Assembly (NCBI GenBank): GCA_003550425.1
Contig: PUKE01000239.1
Span: 1-36,046 of the forward strand
Length of the DNA stretch: 36,046 bases
Direction of reading: 5' to 3'
Source: Nitriliruptoria bacterium
Lineage (GTDB): Bacteria > Actinomycetota > Nitriliruptoria > Euzebyales > Egibacteraceae
A model generated the notes under the pieces. It was not told the origin of the DNA. It did no database searches and saw nothing but the letters and a program-made list of their open reading frames with translations. How positions within the stretch are numbered: the first letter of the stretch is position 1; each line of letters opens with the position of its first letter. This document shows, piece by piece, positions 10,045 to 17,627 of the stretch. A program made the position numbers and the translations under genes.

Positions 10045-10157
10045 CGTCGTCTCCTCTGCGTCGCCTGGGCACCTCGAGCCGAGGGGTGGTCCGCCGGGGA
10101 GGATAGGCAGGGTGGCGTCGGCTGCCGCGCAGGCGCGGACGCGCCCGCCCCGCGCCG

Positions 10158-10209
10158 CCGCAGGCGGGAGGGGCCGGGCGCCTGATGGCGCCCGGCCCCT
10201 CCCGCCTGC
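10158..10209 (-). terminator. 23-bp perfect-stem hairpin, 6-nt loop, downstream of the rpf-like gene
   Basis: 10158-10180 is the reverse complement of 10187-10209 (core CAGGCGGGAGGGGCCGGGCGC / GCGCCCGGCCCCTCCCGCCTG); 22 nt after the stop codon; no T-tract. Confidence 0.85.
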
Positions 10210-10230
10210 GATCGATCGGCCCGCGAGGCG

Positions 10231-10977
10231 CTAGCGCAGGCCCAGCGCGCGGGAGCACGCGGGCCAGGCGCCCCAGCCCTGGCTGGCCAGCACGTTCTCG
10301 GCGATGGCGATCTGCTGGGCGCGCGAGGCCTGGTGGGCGTTCGGCGCGTACTGCTGACCGCCGTGCGCCGCCCAGGTCTGCGGGTGGAACTGCAGGCCGC
10401 CGTAGTAGCCGTTGCCGGTGTTGATCGACCAGTCGCCGTTCGACTCGCACTGGGCCAGACGGTCCCAGGTGCTGCCGGCGACCGCACCACTGGGCTCCGG
10501 CTCGGGTGCCGGCTCCGGCTCGGGCTCGGGCTCGGGCGCCGGCTCAGGCTCCGGCTCAGGCTCCGGCTCAGGCTCCGGCTCCGGCTCCGGCTCCGGCTCG
10601 GGCTCGGGCTCCGGCTCGGGCTCGGGCTCGGGCTCGGGCGCCGGCCGGGGCTCTGCCTGTGGCTGTGCCGCCGCGACCTGCCGCTGGTCCTCGGGCGGGA
10701 TGAGGAGCACCTGACCCGGCAGGATCAGGTTGGGGTCGTCGAGCTTGGAGTTGACGTCGAAGAGGAGCTCCCACGTGGTGTCGAAGCTCTCCGCGATGGC
10801 GCTGAGCGTGTCGCCGCGCTCGACGGTGTGCTCCTCGGCGTCCTCGAGCTCCAGGTCCTCGGCGAAGGCGGGCGCGCCGACCAGCGCGCCGGCCAGGACG
10901 ACCCCGGCGATGGCCATCGGGGCGGCCTGGACGTGACGCTGACGTCCACGCGCCCCCTGCCGGTGAGGCAAGTCCAT
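10231..10977 (-). CDS. Secreted LysM + Rpf-type transglycosylase-like protein with (EP)n linker
   Basis: Signal-like segment, Lys[46 protein letters not shown], proline/glutamate linker, Rpf domain [38 protein letters not shown]. Confidence 0.93.
   Translation of the reverse strand: MDLPHRQGARGRQRHVQAAPMAIAGVVLAGALVGAPAFAEDLELEDAEEHTVERGDTLSAIAESFDTTWELLFDVNSKLDDPNLILPGQVLLIPPEDQRQVAAAQPQAEPRPAPEPEPEPEPEPEPEPEPEPEPEPEPEPEPEPEPAPEPEPEPEPAPEPEPSGAVAGSTWDRLAQCESNGDWSINTGNGYYGGLQFHPQTWAAHGGQQYAPNAHQASRAQQIAIAENVLASQGWGAWPACSRALGLR
10494..10646. repeat. Hexanucleotide-type low-complexity tract (ggctcS) encoding (EP)n
   Basis: Direct reading; imperfect 6-bp period inside the rpf-like gene. Confidence 0.9.
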
Positions 10978-11122
10978 GCTGGCTCCGTTCGTCGTTGGGA
11001 GACGGGCCGCGCTGCTCGTCGCTCGCCGCTGCGGGCCCGTCGCGGTGCGGACCCCTCATGGATCCCGCTACCGTGAGACGGCGTCACGCTACGCGGCCCC
11101 CCGCAGCCCGCCGCGGGGCCGG

Positions 11123-11142
11123 CCCTGCCCGTGCGGGCAGGG
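11123..11142. promoter_or_regulatory. Perfect inverted repeat CCCTGCCC-GTGC-GGGCAGGG in a divergent intergenic region
   Basis: Direct reading; lies between the divergent rpf-like gene and ABA4-like gene. Confidence 0.5.
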
Positions 11143-11175
11143 ATCAGCCGATCGGACAGGGCGAGGAGCCAGGCG

Positions 11176-11619
11176 ATGCGACCCTCCCTCGCGCGGCTCT
11201 ATCAGGTGGTCACGAGCAGCACCGCGCCGGTCTGGCTCGCGCTCATCCTCGCCCCTCGCTCGCGCCTGGCGCGGCGGCTGGCCGCCGTCGCGCCCGCCCT
11301 CGCCGCGGGCCTCGGCGCGGTCTACGGCGGACTGCTGGTGGCCTCCAGCCGAGATGGCGAGCGCGTCGACTTTCGCAGTGCTGACAGCGTTCGCGCCGGA
11401 CTCGCCAGTGGCCCGGGGTTCGTGGCCGGCTGGACGCACATGGTGGCGCTCGACCTCGTCGCCGGGCGCTGGATCTGGGAGACGGGGCTCACCGAGGGAC
11501 GCTCCACGCGCGTCGCGCTGCTGCTCACCTGGTTCACCGGGCCGCTCGGCGTGCTGTGGTTCGCCGCGCAGCGACGCCTGCGGCCGCGCCCATCGACATC
11601 GGCGCGGCCGACTGGCTGA
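11176..11619 (+). CDS. ABA4-like (DUF4281) membrane protein
   Basis: MRPSLARLYQVVTSSTAPVWLALILAPRSRLARR...GFVAGWTHMVALDLVAGRWIWETGL...LLLTWFTGPLGVLWF. Confidence 0.75.
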   Translation: MRPSLARLYQVVTSSTAPVWLALILAPRSRLARRLAAVAPALAAGLGAVYGGLLVASSRDGERVDFRSADSVRAGLASGPGFVAGWTHMVALDLVAGRWIWETGLTEGRSTRVALLLTWFTGPLGVLWFAAQRRLRPRPSTSARPTG

Positions 11620-11628
11620 TCGGCCAAG

Positions 11629-13203
11629 TCAGGAACCTCGTCCCTCTGGCTCCACGGTGACGCTGACGCGGTGCCAACCGGTCGCCCCATCGGGGCGCGG
11701 GTCGCTGCGCTCGCCGGTCTGCGGCTCGCCGTCGCCGCCGATGACCCGCGCCTCGAGGGTGTGCGAGCCGGGCTCCGCGGGCCACCGCAGGTGCCATTGG
11801 CGCCATGACGCTGGGCCCAGGGCCTGACCCAACTGCGCCTCCTGCCAGTCGCCGCCGTCGATGCGGACCTCGACTGCATCGACGCCCTCCACGGGCGCCC
11901 AGGCGACGCCGGCGATCGCCTGCTCCCCGGCAGCGAGCGACTGCCCCGCTCGCGGGACGTCGATGCGCGCCGATCGTCGGATCGGGGCCTCCTTGGCCCA
12001 GCCGCGCGGCACCCAGTAGGCGTCGTAGTCCCAGGTGGTCAGCTCGATCTCGGCCAGCCACTTCGTGGCAGACACGTACCCGTAGAGGCCCGCGACCACG
12101 AGCCGGGCCGGGAAGCCGTGCCGCGCCGGCAGCGCCTCGCCGTTCATGCCGATCGCCACCAGCGCCTCGCGGCCGTCCAGCGCGGCCAGCGGGAAGCCGG
12201 CGTCCCAGCCGTCGGTCGCCCGCCCCACGACCTGCTCGGCGCCCGGCAGCGGTCCGGCGCGCTCCAGCAGGTCCGCGAGGGGCACCCCGGTCCAGCGGGC
12301 GGTGCCCACGAGGTCGCCGCCGACCTCGTTGGACACGCAGGCCAGCGTCACGTCGGCCTCGCGCTGCGGCATCGCGAGCAGCTGCTCGTAGGTGATCGTC
12401 AAGGGCTGCTCCACCAGGCCGTGGATCCGCAGGACCCAGCCGTCGGCGTCCACGCGGGGCACGGTCACGGCCGTGTCGATGCGATAGAAGTCGTCGTTGG
12501 GGGTGAGGACCGGCGACAGGCCGTCCAGGCCACCGCGCACCTCGCGCGGCACGGGCCCGGCGGCGCGCGCTGGCTCGGGCAGCGCCACGTCCTGCGGCTC
12601 CAGCGCCAGCACGCGGCGCGCCCCCAGCCAGCGGCCCCCGGCGGTGGCGAGCACCGCCACCGCACCGAGGGCGGCCATGCCCTGCAGGAGCCGACGACGC
12701 TCCGCCGCCTGCCCGGGATCGGCGGGCGCGGCCCGGGAGGGCACCGCTCGGGGCACCACCGCGGAGCCGAGCGCGACGAGCCGCAGCAGCGCACCGGTGA
12801 CCAGTCCCGCGGGGATGACTGGCAGCGCGGCGAGCTGCTCGCCGGTGCTCAACGCCGGCCCGGCGCCAAGCGCAGCCGCCGAGGCGACCAGGGCCGAGGC
12901 CAGCCCCCAGCGCCCGCGAGCGAGGGCCCCCAGCCCACCGCCGAGGGCCAGCACCACCACGATGACCGCGGTCACCGTCAGCGGGCGCGCCGCAGCCCCG
13001 AGGGCGTCGATCGTGGCCGTGGCCAGACCGCCGGGCGCCAGCACGATGAGGGTCTCGGCGAGCGCCTCCACCGGCGAGCGCACGCCCAGCGCGCCGGCGG
13101 CCAGCTCCGAGGTGCCCAGACCGGCCGCGGTCGCCCCTGCCCCCAGCAGCGCCGCCGTCGGCGCCGGTGGAGGTCCCCTGTGCTCCAGATCCACGGGGCT
13201 CAC
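11629..13203 (-). CDS. Membrane-anchored molybdopterin-dependent oxidoreductase, sulfite oxidase family
   Basis: N-terminal TM segments; SPVLTPNDDFYRIDTAVTVPRVDADGWVLRIHGLVEQPLTITYEQLLAMPQ, VTLACVSNEVGGDLVGTARWTGVPL, HGFPARLVVAGLYGYVSATKWL. Probable GTG start at 13203; the open frame extends to 13272. Confidence 0.9.
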   Translation of the reverse strand: MSPVDLEHRGPPPAPTAALLGAGATAAGLGTSELAAGALGVRSPVEALAETLIVLAPGGLATATIDALGAAARPLTVTAVIVVVLALGGGLGALARGRWGLASALVASAAALGAGPALSTGEQLAALPVIPAGLVTGALLRLVALGSAVVPRAVPSRAAPADPGQAAERRRLLQGMAALGAVAVLATAGGRWLGARRVLALEPQDVALPEPARAAGPVPREVRGGLDGLSPVLTPNDDFYRIDTAVTVPRVDADGWVLRIHGLVEQPLTITYEQLLAMPQREADVTLACVSNEVGGDLVGTARWTGVPLADLLERAGPLPGAEQVVGRATDGWDAGFPLAALDGREALVAIGMNGEALPARHGFPARLVVAGLYGYVSATKWLAEIELTTWDYDAYWVPRGWAKEAPIRRSARIDVPRAGQSLAAGEQAIAGVAWAPVEGVDAVEVRIDGGDWQEAQLGQALGPASWRQWHLRWPAEPGSHTLEARVIGGDGEPQTGERSDPRPDGATGWHRVSVTVEPEGRGS

Positions 13204-13293
13204 CCTACCCCGCAGGACCAGCCTCACCCGCAGCGCCCGATCGCCATCGGCCTGCCCCGCAGCCGCAGGCACTAGGCGCGCTGACCGGCGCCC

Positions 13294-13301
13294 TGTACGA
13301 T
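13294..13301 (+). promoter_or_regulatory. Putative extended -10 (TGTACGAT) for ppk1
   Basis: TACGAT 13296-13301, 12 nt upstream of the ATG, implying a very short leader. Confidence 0.3.
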
Positions 13302-13313
13302 GCGGTGTCCATC

Positions 13314-15476
13314 ATGTCCGACGCCATGACGCACCACCAGGCCCAGACGGGCGCCCGGGGCACCGCCACCGGGAGGACGAGCCTGCGCCCGGTGCCCGAC
13401 CTCGACGATCCCGCGCTGTACGTCAACCGCGAGCTGTCATGGCTCGAGTTCAACCGGCGGGTCCTGGCCCAGGCCACCGACTCGACGGTCCCGCTCCTCG
13501 AGCGCTTGCGCTTCGTGGCGATCTTCGCGAGCAACCTCGACGAGTTCTTCATGGTGCGCGTGGCCGGGCTGAAGCAGCGGCATGAGGCCGGCTCGACCCG
13601 GCAGGCCATCGATGGCATGACGCCCGGCGAGCAGCTCGAGGCGATCTCGCGCCGCCTGCGGCCCCTGGTGACCACCGCCACCGAGGTCTTGCACGACCAG
13701 CTGCTGCCGCTGCTGGCGCGCGAGGGGATCGCGGTGCGCTCGGCCTCGGACCTCGACGCGGCCGAGGACGCGGCGCTCACGCGCGAGTTCGACGAGGAGA
13801 TCTTCCCGGTGCTCACCCCCTTGGCGGTGGACCCCGGGCACCCCTTCCCCTACATCTCGAACCTGTCGCTGTCGCTCGCGGTCACGATCCGCAACCCCGA
13901 CACGGGGCAGCGGCGCTTCGCACGCGTGAAGGTGCCGAGCGTCCTGCCCCGCTTCGTGGCGCTGCCCGACGGCTGCTCCTTCGTGCCGCTCGAGGAGGTC
14001 ATCGAGTCGCGACTCGACCGGCTCTTCCCCGGCATGGAGGTCCTCGAGGCCCACGCCTTCCGCGTGACGCGCAACAGCGACATGGATCTCGAGGAGGAGG
14101 AGGCCGAGGACCTCCTGATGGCCGTCGAGGAGACGCTGCGTCGGCGCCGCTTCGGCGCGGTGGTGCGGCTGGAGGTCGCCTCCTCCATGCCCCAGCGCGT
14201 GCGTCGCACCCTGGCCGACGAGCTGGACGTCACCGACGACGACGTGTACCGGTCCGAGGGGCTGCTGGGCCTCCACGACCTGTCCGAGCTGGCGGACCTG
14301 GACCGACCCGACCTGAAGTGGGAGCCCTTCGAGCCGGCCACCCCGCCGGTGTTCGCCAACGCCGAGCGCAACGAGGACATGTTCGCGGCGATCCGCCACG
14401 GCGACGTCCTCGTGCATCACCCCTACGACAGCTTCGAGGGGTCGGTGCAGCGGTTCATCACCGCCGCCGCCGACGACCCCGACGTGCTGGCCATCAAGCA
14501 GACCCTGTACCGCACCTCGGGGGACTCGCCGGTGGTGCATGCCCTCATCCGCGCCGCCGAGGCCGGCAAGGGGGTCGTGGCGCTCATCGAGCTCAAGGCG
14601 CGCTTCGACGAGGAGGCCAACATCAACTGGGCGCGCCGGCTGGAGCGCACCGGCGTCCACGTGGTGTACGGCCTCGTCGGGCTCAAGACCCACACCAAGA
14701 CCTCGCTGGTGGTGCGCCGCGATCCCGACGGGATCCGCCGCTACGCCCACATCGGCACCGGCAACTACAACCCGAAGACCGCCAAGCTCTACACCGACCT
14801 CGGCCTGTTCACCTGCGACGGCGAGATCGGGGCGGACCTCACCGACCTGTTCAACGTGCTGACCGGCTACGCCCGGCGCGTGGGCTATCGCGAGCTGATG
14901 GTCGCGCCGACGACGCTGCGCGAGGGCATCCGCGAGCGGATCCAGCGCGAGATCGATGCGGAGGCCAGCGGGGAGCGTCGCGGGCTGATCCGGCTCAAGG
15001 TGAACAGCCTCATCGATCGCGAGCTCATCCAGGACCTGTACCGCGCGTCCGCGGCCGGGGTGCGCTGCGAGCTGCTCGTGCGCGGCATCTGCGGGCTCCG
15101 CCCCGAGGTCCCCGACGTGAGCGACCGCATCCGGGTCATCTCGGTGGTGGGGCGCCTGCTCGAGCACAGCCGCATCTGGCAGTTCGGGCCCGAGGAGGTC
15201 TGGATCGGCTCGGCCGACTGGATGGAGCGCAACCTGGACCGGCGGGTCGAGGCGATGACCCCCGTCAAGGACCCGGGGCTGCGCGACGAGCTGATCTGGG
15301 TGCTCGACCTCATGCTGGCCGACAACGTCCAGGCCTGGCGCCTGGCCGCCGACGGCTCCTGGGCGCAGCGCTTCCCCGGCGACGGCGAGGCGCCCATCGA
15401 CAGCCAGCACCTGCTCATGGCGCGTGCCCGCGCCTTGGCCGAGGGCCGCCCCGACCCGGCTGACGGCCTGCCGTAG
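13314..15476 (+). CDS. ppk1: Polyphosphate kinase 1
   Basis: YVNRELSWLEFNRRVLAQA, FVAIFASNLDEFFMVRVAGL, DVLVHHPYDSF, AIKQTLYRTSGDSPVVHALIRAAEAGKGVVALIELKARFDEEANI, HIGTGNYN, IGSADWMERNLDRRVEAMTPV. Confidence 0.97.
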   Translation: MSDAMTHHQAQTGARGTATGRTSLRPVPDLDDPALYVNRELSWLEFNRRVLAQATDSTVPLLERLRFVAIFASNLDEFFMVRVAGLKQRHEAGSTRQAIDGMTPGEQLEAISRRLRPLVTTATEVLHDQLLPLLAREGIAVRSASDLDAAEDAALTREFDEEIFPVLTPLAVDPGHPFPYISNLSLSLAVTIRNPDTGQRRFARVKVPSVLPRFVALPDGCSFVPLEEVIESRLDRLFPGMEVLEAHAFRVTRNSDMDLEEEEAEDLLMAVEETLRRRRFGAVVRLEVASSMPQRVRRTLADELDVTDDDVYRSEGLLGLHDLSELADLDRPDLKWEPFEPATPPVFANAERNEDMFAAIRHGDVLVHHPYDSFEGSVQRFITAAADDPDVLAIKQTLYRTSGDSPVVHALIRAAEAGKGVVALIELKARFDEEANINWARRLERTGVHVVYGLVGLKTHTKTSLVVRRDPDGIRRYAHIGTGNYNPKTAKLYTDLGLFTCDGEIGADLTDLFNVLTGYARRVGYRELMVAPTTLREGIRERIQREIDAEASGERRGLIRLKVNSLIDRELIQDLYRASAAGVRCELLVRGICGLRPEVPDVSDRIRVISVVGRLLEHSRIWQFGPEEVWIGSADWMERNLDRRVEAMTPVKDPGLRDELIWVLDLMLADNVQAWRLAADGSWAQRFPGDGEAPIDSQHLLMARARALAEGRPDPADGLP

Positions 15477-15493
15477 CCCCCGGACGCCCGAGC

Positions 15494-15565
15494 GCCAGCC
15501 GGGCTCCCCGGCGATCGGCCGGCCGGGCTCCCGGGTGATCGGTCCGCCAGGCTCCCGGGCGATCG
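15494..15565. repeat. 24-bp tandem repeat, 3 copies (consensus GCCNGCCGGGCTCCCGGGCGATCG)
   Basis: 15494-15517, 15518-15541 and 15542-15565 align with a few substitutions. Confidence 0.85.
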
Positions 15566-15663
15566 CGCCGCCGCGGGCCGCACGGATCTGAGGCAGCCCC
15601 CAGCGAAGGTGAGGCAGGCCGAGGCGCCTGGGCGTGGGGATCCGACGGCCCGCCGGGTACGGT

Positions 15664-15699
15664 CGGGGGCTGGCGTGCAGCCGTGTGGCTGCGCCCCCG
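15664..15699 (+). promoter_or_regulatory. Leader hairpin with 6-nt bulge (CGGGGGC..GCAGCC-GTGT-GGCTGC-GCCCCCG)
   Basis: Direct reading; follows a TACGGT -10-like hexamer (15658-15663), upstream of the ABC exporter genes. Confidence 0.4.
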
Positions 15700-15758
15700 A
15701 TGATCGGTCTCCCCGGCGCCCCTCGCGGTCGCGCCGGCTCGACGGCAGGAGCAGGCAG

Positions 15759-17627
15759 GTGGCCACCACGCTCGTGCGCCCGCACCGACGCGGGATGCTG
15801 CGGCGCGGGTTCGCGCTGCTGGGTCGTGCGGTGCGGACCCAGCCCAAGGACTTCGCGATCGCCGTCAGCGGGGCGATCCTGTTCGCGATGGGCATCCTCG
15901 CCCAGGCGATCGTGCTCGGCTGGGTGACCGACGACGTCGTGGTGCCCACGATCGGCACCGGCGAGGTCTCCCCGCTGCTGCTGGCCGCCGCGTTCGGCGT
16001 CCTGCTCGGCGTCGGCGTCGCCAAGTCGCTGGGCATCATCCTCCGTCGCGTGTGGGCCTACCGTCTCCAGCTGGGGATGCAGGCCCGGTACCGGGCGGCG
16101 GTGGGCACCCAGTACCAGCGCCTGTCGCTGGCGTGGCACCGACGGCGCCGCACCGGCCGCCTGCTCGCCCACGCCAACGCCGACGCCGAGATGATGTTCT
16201 GGCCCCTGGCGCCGCTGCCGTTCGCGGTCGGCGTCAGCGTGCTGCTGCTGGCCTCGCTGGGGGTGCTCGCGCTCACCGACTGGGCCCTGGCGCTCGTGGG
16301 CGCGCTGCTGATCCCCGCCATCCTCGCCACCAACCTCATCTACAACCGGGTGGCCGAGCAGCCCGCGGTGACGGTGCAGCAGCGCCGTGGCGACACCTCG
16401 GCGGCCGCGCACGAGGCCATCGACGGCGCCCTGGTGGTCAAGACCCTGGGCCGCGAGGACGCCGAGAGCGAGCGCTTCGCCCATGAGAGCGAGCGACTGC
16501 GGGGCGCGCTGGTGCGCCTGGGCCACATCCGCGCGGTGTTCACCCCCACCATGGAGACCCTCCCCCAGATCGGGGTCCTCGCGATCCTGTCGGTCGGGGC
16601 GTGGCGCGTGGCGCAGGGCGCGATCAGCACCGGCGACGTCGTGACGTTCAGCTACCTGCTGACGCTCATCGCGTTCCCGATCCGCGTGCTCGGGTTCGTG
16701 CTCGAGGAGCTGCCGACCGCCGTGGCGGGCGCCGACCGCGTCGACGGCGTGCTGGCGGCCGACGAGCACCTGCCGGGCGGCAACACGCCGCTGCCGGCCG
16801 CGAGCGGCCCGGCGCCGGTGACCGGCGAGTCGGTGACGTTCCGCTACGACGACGCCGCGGACGCGCCGACCCTCGAGGCGCTCGACCTCGCCGTGCGGTC
16901 GGGCACGGTCGTGGCGGTGGTCGGGCCCACCGGGTCGGGCAAGTCCTCCCTGGTGGCGCTGCTGGCCCGGCTGTACGACCCCGACGAGGGTCGGCTGCGC
17001 CTCGACGGCGTCCCGCTGGACCACGCCGACCCGCGGGGGCTGCGCCAGTCGCTCGCCGTGGCGTTCCAGGACGCGTTCCTGTTCGACGACACCGTCCGCG
17101 AGAACATCACGCTGGGCGAGTCGCTGTCGGACGAGGAGGTCATCGAGGCCGCGCGCATCGCCCAGGCCCACGACTTCATCCAGTCCCTGCCGCAGGGCTA
17201 CGACACCGTCGTCGGCGAGCGCGGGACCTCCCTGTCGGGCGGGCAGCGCCAGCGGATCGCGCTGGCACGGGCGCTGGTGCGCAAGCCCCGGCTGCTCGTG
17301 CTCGACGACGCCACCTCGAGCGTCGACCCGACGGTCGAGGCGCGGATCCTCGCCAACCTGCGGTCGGCCTCGCTGCCCTCCACCGTCATCACCGTGGCGG
17401 CCAGGGCGGCCACCATCGCCGTCGCCGACGAGATCCTCTACCTCGAGCACGGCCGGCTCGTCGCCCGCGGCACCCATGACGACCTGCTCGCGGTGCCCGG
17501 CTACCGCCGGATCGTGACCGCGGCCTCGGCGGGCGGCCGGCCCGACGACGACCCCGGCGAGGGCGAGCCCGCCGACGCCGACGACCCAGCCCAGCCCGAC
17601 GGGACGACCAGGAGGTGGCACCGGTGA
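15759..17627 (+). CDS. ABC exporter subunit A (TMD-NBD), degenerate Walker B and H-loop
   Basis: GTG 15759 after AGGAG. GPTGSGKSS, LSGGQRQRIALARAL, RLLVLDDATSSVD, VITVAARAATI. Confidence 0.92.
   Translation: MATTLVRPHRRGMLRRGFALLGRAVRTQPKDFAIAVSGAILFAMGILAQAIVLGWVTDDVVVPTIGTGEVSPLLLAAAFGVLLGVGVAKSLGIILRRVWAYRLQLGMQARYRAAVGTQYQRLSLAWHRRRRTGRLLAHANADAEMMFWPLAPLPFAVGVSVLLLASLGVLALTDWALALVGALLIPAILATNLIYNRVAEQPAVTVQQRRGDTSAAAHEAIDGALVVKTLGREDAESERFAHESERLRGALVRLGHIRAVFTPTMETLPQIGVLAILSVGAWRVAQGAISTGDVVTFSYLLTLIAFPIRVLGFVLEELPTAVAGADRVDGVLAADEHLPGGNTPLPAASGPAPVTGESVTFRYDDAADAPTLEALDLAVRSGTVVAVVGPTGSGKSSLVALLARLYDPDEGRLRLDGVPLDHADPRGLRQSLAVAFQDAFLFDDTVRENITLGESLSDEEVIEAARIAQAHDFIQSLPQGYDTVVGERGTSLSGGQRQRIALARALVRKPRLLVLDDATSSVDPTVEARILANLRSASLPSTVITVAARAATIAVADEILYLEHGRLVARGTHDDLLAVPGYRRIVTAASAGGRPDDDPGEGEPADADDPAQPDGTTRRWHR

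Noticed and set aside
10978-11175. Possible c-di-AMP (ydaO-type) riboswitch upstream of the rpf-like gene
   Set aside because: Known to precede rpf genes in some actinobacteria, but I could not find the conserved core motifs by eye; a covariance model search would be decisive.
15494-15565. Short CRISPR array or tRNA-like element
   Set aside because: 24-bp contiguous tandem repeat without spacers; no cloverleaf.
13437-17621. 1394-aa minus-strand ORF antisense to ppk1 and the ABC exporter
   Set aside because: Antisense to genes with clear catalytic motifs; H/R/G/D-rich composition typical of shadow frames in very high GC DNA.
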